From Paenibacillus sp. YYML68 (GTDB lineage: Bacteria; Bacillota; Bacilli; Paenibacillales; NBRC-103111), in NCBI RefSeq assembly GCF_027923405.1, contig NZ_BQYI01000001.1, positions 4,972,501 to 5,036,500 of the forward strand: 64,000 bases of DNA. The letters run 5' to 3'. This document shows positions 60,160-64,000 of this stretch, piece by piece. The translations under genes were made by a program, and so were the position numbers. Under the pieces are notes generated by a model that was given only the letters and a program-made list of their open reading frames with translations, was not told the DNA's origin and ran no database searches. Position 1 is the stretch's first letter. Each line of letters begins with the position of its first letter.

Positions 60160-60328
60160 GGACAGGCAGGTCTCCTGGCTTGCGAATCGTTGCAATCTCC
60201 ACGCCTTCCCGTTTCGAATGAAACAGTGGCTCATGTGGAGAAGCTCCTCGCTCACAGTGGCGCGACCGCGCCGGTCTTACACCGGCTTCCCTATTAACGA
60301 ATCGGTAGATTCGAACCTGTCTTCACTA
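60160..60328 (-). promoter_or_regulatory. cobalamin (B12) riboswitch
   Basis: Minus strand shows the conserved aptamer parts in order: GGGAAGCCGGTG, the CGCCACTGTG core, GAGCCACTG, GGGAAGGCG, and the 3' B12 box AGCCAGGAGACCTGCC (60178-60163). The 5' ACAGGT near 60312-60320 can pair with the 3' end as P1. It sits about 240 bases upstream of the transcobalamin-like gene and is followed by an intrinsic terminator, so cobalamin should switch the cluster off. Confidence 0.95.
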
Positions 60329-60418
60329 GATTGCTATAGACCAGCCCCATCTTATCATGAAAAGCTAGAGCCGTCTATGCGAAAATCCGTAGCCCTCAGG
60401 CAGCTGACACTATGCCAA

Positions 60419-60448
60419 ACAGGCTTCGCCGCGCACAGCGGAGCCTGT
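60419..60448 (-). terminator. hairpin after the tlpA-like gene
   Basis: Minus-strand ACAGGCT / AGCCTGT with an inner CGC/GCG pairing, followed by TTTGG, 19 bases past the stop. It separates the nos genes from the B12 cluster. Confidence 0.65.
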
Positions 60449-60466
60449 CCCATACGTTCACACCCG

Positions 60467-61009
60467 CTAAGACGACGGCTGCACCTGCCGCAGCAATCGA
60501 ACAATATCGTCTGTCCGGGTCAGCTCACCGTCCAGCCGCTTCACGAGCCTGCCCTCCGCGTCGATCAGGAACGCTGCCGGCAAGCCGAGTACGCCGAAGC
60601 GGTCTACGGCCTCGCCGCTCGGGTCCAGACCGATCGGGAAACTCAGATCGTGCTTGACCGCGAACTGCGCGACACTCCCTCTCGATTCTCCTACATTCAC
60701 GGCAATCACCTCGACGCCCTGCACCCCAGCCTGATACGCCTCGTTCATGAGCGGCATCTCCCTCTCGCAAGGCTCACACCACGTCGCCCAGAACAAGAGC
60801 AGCACTCCCTTGCCCCGATAATCGGACAGCTTCAGCTCGCTGACGCCTTCAAGACGCGCCAAGGCAAAGTCAGGCGCGGGCTGACCGATCCGCACCTTGT
60901 CTGCCGCATTCCCCTCGGTTCCGGACTGCAGCAGCGTATAGACGAGCGCCGCGCCAATAAGCAAGACGAGCACCGCCATGACGCCCTGTCTCCAGACTAC
61001 AGCAGCCAT
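60467..61009 (-). CDS. membrane-anchored TlpA/ResA-type thiol-disulfide oxidoreductase
   Basis: A 180-residue thioredoxin-fold protein with an N-terminal signal anchor (about 8-28, VMAVLVLLIGAALVYTLL) and the fold outside the membrane. The active site is WCEPC (Cys78, Cys81), preceded by PAPDFAL and followed by the cis-Pro LGLPAAFLID. ResA/TlpA proteins reduce extracytoplasmic disulfides in apocytochromes or copper-site cysteines. It is 3 bp downstream of the nosF-like gene, so a role in keeping copper ligands of nitrous oxide reductase or its chaperones reduced is likely. Confidence 0.9.
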   Translation of the reverse strand: MAAVVWRQGVMAVLVLLIGAALVYTLLQSGTEGNAADKVRIGQPAPDFALARLEGVSELKLSDYRGKGVLLLFWATWCEPCEREMPLMNEAYQAGVQGVEVIAVNVGESRGSVAQFAVKHDLSFPIGLDPSGEAVDRFGVLGLPAAFLIDAEGRLVKRLDGELTRTDDIVRLLRQVQPSS

Positions 61010-61012
61010 CGG

Positions 61013-61795
61013 CTATTCGCCCCCCTTGCCGGAGGAGCCCCGAGCATGTCCACCACCGCTCCCGGTCATCGGCTGACGGTACAGCTCCGCGAAAGCCGTC
61101 TCGAGACCGCGAGCGTCCATTGACGCTGCATCGCCCCCGAGTACATCGGTGCGGTCCTGCCTGACCAGTCTTCCCCCCTGCAGGAAGACGGCTTCATCTG
61201 CAGCCAGCTCCGCCACGCGCAGCTGGTGCGTCGAGAAGAGGATCGCATGCCCCTCCTGCTTGGACTGGCGCACCAGCTCGACGAACGCATCCATCCAGTA
61301 CGGATCAAGGCCGTTGGTCGGCTCGTCCATGACGAGCAGCGGAGGCTTGGCCAGCAGCGCCTGCGCGAACAGCAAGCGCTGACGCATCCCCTTCGAGAAC
61401 GAGGTGACCGCCTTGTGCTTCACCTCACTTAAGCCGACGAGCTCGAGCAGCTCTGCCACCCGCTTCTTCGGCACCTTGCGCAGCGCCGCCCAGAACGACA
61501 GCGTCTCGTGAGCTGACAAGCCTTGACCGAACAAGTAATCGTCAGGCATGTATCCGAGCTGGTCGGCATAGCGAGCGCGATTCGCACCCCACTGCAGACC
61601 GTTCAGCTCAATCGTACCGCTCGTCGGCTGCAGCATCCCAGTGATGAGCCGCAGCAGCGTGCTCTTCCCGGCGCCGTTACCACCGCACAACGCAAGGACA
61701 CGTCCGCGCGACAGCGACAGGTCAATCGATTCCAGAACGGCTCGACCGCCCAGCTCCTTGCGGACACCCTTAAGTACGAGAACTGGCTTATCCAC
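61013..61795 (-). CDS. nosF: ABC transporter ATPase, NosF-like
   Basis: A 260-residue ATPase: Walker A GGNGAGKST (residues 38-46), Q-loop region LGYMPDDYL, signature FSKGMRQ (in place of LSGGQ, as is usual in NosF and CcmA), Walker B LLVMDEPTNGLDP, switch FSTHQL. A Gly/Ser/His tail of ~20 residues ends it. It overlaps the permease gene upstream by 8 bp. NosF with NosY and NosD supplies an ABC function for assembling the CuZ [4Cu:2S] centre of nitrous oxide reductase. The symbol rests on gene order D-L-Y-F. Confidence 0.87.
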   Translation of the reverse strand: MDKPVLVLKGVRKELGGRAVLESIDLSLSRGRVLALCGGNGAGKSTLLRLITGMLQPTSGTIELNGLQWGANRARYADQLGYMPDDYLFGQGLSAHETLSFWAALRKVPKKRVAELLELVGLSEVKHKAVTSFSKGMRQRLLFAQALLAKPPLLVMDEPTNGLDPYWMDAFVELVRQSKQEGHAILFSTHQLRVAELAADEAVFLQGGRLVRQDRTDVLGGDAASMDARGLETAFAELYRQPMTGSGGGHARGSSGKGGE

Positions 61796-62606
61796 GTGAA
61801 CGCCCCCTTTCCCAAACCAAGCTCGCGAAGCCTACAGCTAATACGATCCATGATAGACAGACAGCGAGGAAGAACCAGCCGCCGCTTGGCCGCTCCATCC
61901 AGCCGACCCACTTGTAGTATTCAGGTCCGAGCACAGCCCCTCCTCCGAGCTTAACGACGACGAACAAGCGGACGAGCTCAGCCGGATTCAGGAACGTCAA
62001 CGTCACAAGCGCCGGCTTGATGTACAGATAAGGAACGATACCCAATACCGCGATCAGTAGCGTCGGCCAACCGACCACAAGGAAGAACCACACCGCAACA
62101 CCAATCGTCAACGCCTGCCACCGATTGCGAGCGTACGTGCCGATGCCGATCGCAATGGCTAGGAATAGAACGATAAGTCCTGTCGAGAAGGCAATAAACA
62201 GTCCGAACGTACGTACGTCAAGCCCGCTGCCTGCGAGCGCTCCAACAATACCGGACACGCCGTAGCCGAAGGTCACGATCGTGAGCAGCACAACGGTCAG
62301 CCCGATATACTTGCCCCACAGGAAGGCCGCCGTAGACAACGGATACGTCGACAGCAGCTGCCAGCTCCCCTCTTCCTTCTCCGCTGTCAGGGAGAAGGAG
62401 CCGAGCAGCAGCGTCATGAGCGGCAGCAAGTACAGAATGAGACTGAGCATCGAGGCGGTCGAGCTGGAATATCCTTGCATGAAGCTTTGAGCGTTAATGA
62501 GCAGCAGGGATAGGCTGAAGAGCGTGAAGAGCGCCATGAACGAATACGCCCATGGATTGCGCAGACCGAGCTTCACCTCTCTGTGCGCGATATGAAGGAC
62601 GTTCAT
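61788..62606 (-). CDS. nosY: ABC-2-type permease, NosY-like
   Basis: A 272-residue membrane protein with six predicted helices. It starts VLHIAHREVKLGLRNPWAYSF, the typical NosY opening, followed by a Ser-rich extracytoplasmic loop (QSFMQGYSSSTASM), SLTAEKEEGSWQLLSTYPLS in the first cytoplasmic loop, and FLNPAELVRLFVVVKLGG. It pairs with the NosF-like ATPase (8-bp overlap) and starts within the stop of nosL (4-bp ATGA overlap). NosFY act with NosD in sulfur/copper delivery to NosZ. Confidence 0.88.
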   Translation of the reverse strand: MNVLHIAHREVKLGLRNPWAYSFMALFTLFSLSLLLINAQSFMQGYSSSTASMLSLILYLLPLMTLLLGSFSLTAEKEEGSWQLLSTYPLSTAAFLWGKYIGLTVVLLTIVTFGYGVSGIVGALAGSGLDVRTFGLFIAFSTGLIVLFLAIAIGIGTYARNRWQALTIGVAVWFFLVVGWPTLLIAVLGIVPYLYIKPALVTLTFLNPAELVRLFVVVKLGGGAVLGPEYYKWVGWMERPSGGWFFLAVCLSWIVLAVGFASLVWERGRSRG

Positions 62607-63130
62607 TGACCGTGCTTAGCTGGAGCCGCGCCGGATTCCGAGTGACTATGTCCGTGACTGCCGCCCATCCCCTTGCCGCGCTCCCACGTATGCCCGGACA
62701 GCTCCGCCGCGCTCATCAGCATGCCCTTCTTCTGACTGTCGATGAACGACTGCGCCTCCGTCTTGTCCTTGAACGAGTAGATGCCGTACGCCATCGGAGA
62801 CTTGAACGATACGTCGAACGCATACGTCGCCTCGTCGAACTTGATCCATTCCTTCGTGTTATAGTCCCGAACGAATTGCGCAGCGATCTGATCGGTGCCG
62901 TTCTCCTTCTTCCACTCGTTCATGCAGCCGATGTCATCGAACTTGTACGTCTTCCCTTCCTTCGTCGTCAGCTGCACAGCGAATGCATCGTCCTTCACCT
63001 GCATGTTGCAGATGACACACTTATCCGTCGCCTCATTAATCGCCTGCGCCGTATATTCCTTTTGACCACAACCTGCCATTACCACGAGCATCACAATTAC
63101 TGCCAGTATCCATGAGAATTTGGTTTTCAT
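62603..63130 (-). CDS. nosL: copper chaperone lipoprotein NosL
   Basis: A 175-residue lipoprotein; ATG at 63130 follows AGGAGG by nine bases, and the upstream in-frame ATG at 63196 is inside nosD. The lipobox is VMAGC (Cys21). The NosL copper-binding signature CVICNM (Cys38, Cys41, Met43) is present, with FDDIGCMNEW further on. The C-terminus is His/Met-rich (GKGMGGSHGHSHSESG), which would add copper ligands. NosL delivers Cu(I) to apo-NosZ or NosD. It overlaps nosD by 4 bp (ATGA) and nosY by 4 bp. Confidence 0.93.
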   Translation of the reverse strand: MKTKFSWILAVIVMLVVMAGCGQKEYTAQAINEATDKCVICNMQVKDDAFAVQLTTKEGKTYKFDDIGCMNEWKKENGTDQIAAQFVRDYNTKEWIKFDEATYAFDVSFKSPMAYGIYSFKDKTEAQSFIDSQKKGMLMSAAELSGHTWERGKGMGGSHGHSHSESGAAPAKHGQ

Positions 63131-64000
63131 TGTCGTTGTCCTCCTGCATATCGAATTAGTAGAAGGGAGAGCACCAGCATCGCCAGTGACCCCCATAGCA
63201 CTCCCGTAGCTCCAGCAGCAGCCTGCCCCTGTTCACGATCTACGTTGCGGGAATCAGGGCGCATCCGCGGCGCTGTATCCTTCGTCCATTCCTCCAGTCC
63301 AGCACGGTTTAAGCTTTCCATAAACTGCATGCCCGGCGATTGGAAGAACAGCTGGTACGCCGGAATCGCAGTCGTCAGCCGCTGGAAGAACGGATTGATC
63401 ACATAAGCGGTGTCGCTCGTTCCGTCTCGGTCAACATCGATGCCCCGGAACGCCTCCCAGTAGTTGCCCTGGAACGTGTTGTCGCGGCTATCGCTCGCCT
63501 CTGCCTCGATGACATTGCCCATGAACTGGTTGCCTGTAAATTGATTACCCTCCGACTCCAGAAACTGCACGCCAATGAAGTTCCGTATGACCTCATTGTC
63601 CGTAAACACATTACGGTTCGACTGCTCCACATACAAGCCGACACGGTTGCCCTCCGCCTTATTGCCATGAATACGCGACGTATGTACGTCGAAAAACAGC
63701 AGCCCCTGCGAATTAACACTCTCACTCTGCTTGACGAACGTATTGCTCTCCACCACCGCGTCATGAACCCCCATGACCATCGCTCCAGTCACGTTGTAAG
63801 CGCCTTGATTGCCGCTGATGACTGTGCCATCTGTGTACATACAGTGGATGCCATATCGGGAATGCTCTATCTGATTTCCTTCTATTATATTGTTGTGACT
63901 GCTCTCCAGGTAAATGCCGTCGTTCATCTGGCTGATCGCATTATTCAATATTCGACTATCATGCACCTCGAACAGATCGATACCATTGCCACGCTCGGAC
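63127..64000 (-). CDS. nosD: NosD-like beta-helix protein, N-terminus beyond window
   Basis: The frame is open to the right edge, so about the first third is missing (a full NosD has roughly 420 residues; 291 are seen). It consists of right-handed parallel beta-helix rungs with Asn ladders (SHNNIIEGNQIEHSRYGIH, YTDGTVISGNQGAYNV, EQSNRNVFTDNEVIRNFIGV), then a C-terminal extension with a single transmembrane helix (GVLWGSLAMLVLSLLLIRY). NosD is the extracytoplasmic scaffold for copper-sulfur centre assembly on nitrous oxide reductase. The C-terminal anchor suits a Gram-positive. nosZ should lie to the right. Confidence 0.88.
   Translation of the reverse strand, partial: SERGNGIDLFEVHDSRILNNAISQMNDGIYLESSHNNIIEGNQIEHSRYGIHCMYTDGTVISGNQGAYNVTGAMVMGVHDAVVESNTFVKQSESVNSQGLLFFDVHTSRIHGNKAEGNRVGLYVEQSNRNVFTDNEVIRNFIGVQFLESEGNQFTGNQFMGNVIEAEASDSRDNTFQGNYWEAFRGIDVDRDGTSDTAYVINPFFQRLTTAIPAYQLFFQSPGMQFMESLNRAGLEEWTKDTAPRMRPDSRNVDREQGQAAAGATGVLWGSLAMLVLSLLLIRYAGGQRQ

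Noticed and set aside
59968-60255. 95-codon minus-strand frame upstream of the surface protein
   Set aside because: It lies inside the cobalamin aptamer and its terminator, which explain the sequence conservation.
60104-61123. 339-codon open frame on the + strand
   Set aside because: It covers the riboswitch and is antisense to the thioredoxin and nosF genes; composition is that of a shadow.
1-64000. Insertion sequences, prophage, tRNA or rRNA genes
   Set aside because: No transposase, integrase, phage structural gene or RNA-gene signature was seen anywhere in the window.

Overview
The window reads as chromosome from a Gram-positive, moderately GC-rich member of the Bacillota, most likely Paenibacillus or a close relative. 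The evidence is paired LplB/LplC-type sugar permeases with large lipoprotein binding proteins and no local ATPase, transmembrane Cache/AraC regulators, S-layer-homology (SLH) anchored giant enzymes, AGGAGG-type ribosome binding sites with TTG/GTG starts, and CcpA-type cre boxes.

Layout. (1) 1-2.8 kb: an SDR oxidoreductase running off the left edge, a divergent AraC regulator, a small lipoprotein, a small secreted protein and a 44-residue membrane protein missed by normal ORF cut-offs. (2) 2.8-13.1 kb: two paralogous GH42-like (clan GH-A) enzymes, one soluble and secreted (784 aa) and one a 2143-aa SLH-anchored version with beta-helix/FIVAR-like modules and a Lys-Asp repeat, separated by an enolase-superfamily sugar-acid enzyme. 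(3) 13.5-18 kb: an AraC regulator with a GH78-like enzyme, and a divergent oligogalacturonate-lyase-like propeller. (4) 18-50.7 kb: a large carbohydrate-utilisation locus. It holds a sugar-acid catabolic set (Gfo/Idh/MocA, tartrate/isopropylmalate-type dehydrogenase, amidohydrolase, FAH-family hydrolase), a GH39-like enzyme, GH88, two CUT1 importers, a BNR-propeller polysaccharide lyase of PL24/PL25 type, three membrane-anchored AraC regulators, two sulfatases, GH78, GH3 and another clan-A hydrolase. (5) 50.8-60.4 kb: a cobalamin-riboswitch-controlled cluster of an ECF transporter (S, fused duplicated A, T), a DUF4430 lipoprotein and a 1508-aa SLH-anchored protein combining terpenoid-cyclase-like alpha-toroids with DUF4430 domains. 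(6) 60.4-64 kb: TlpA thioredoxin plus nosF, nosY, nosL and a partial nosD of nitrous oxide reductase maturation; nosZ is expected just beyond the right edge.

How the parts work together. Region 4 has the composition expected for a sulfated polymer containing rhamnose and uronic acid (ulvan-like). The secreted lyase would cut next to a uronate, binding lipoproteins and permeases would import oligomers, GH88 would remove the unsaturated uronate, GH78/GH39/GH3 would trim rhamnose, xylose or glucose, sulfatases would desulfate, and the dehydrogenase/hydrolase set would break down sugar acids. At least three promoters there share one spaced motif, which suggests a common regulator. Region 5 looks like a bacterial counterpart of the intrinsic-factor/transcobalamin logic: a surface protein built from the two folds those proteins use, a lipoprotein with the second fold, and an ECF pump, all downstream of a B12 riboswitch. 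This is the most interesting system in the window.

All functional statements rest on reading motifs and gene context; no database search was run.
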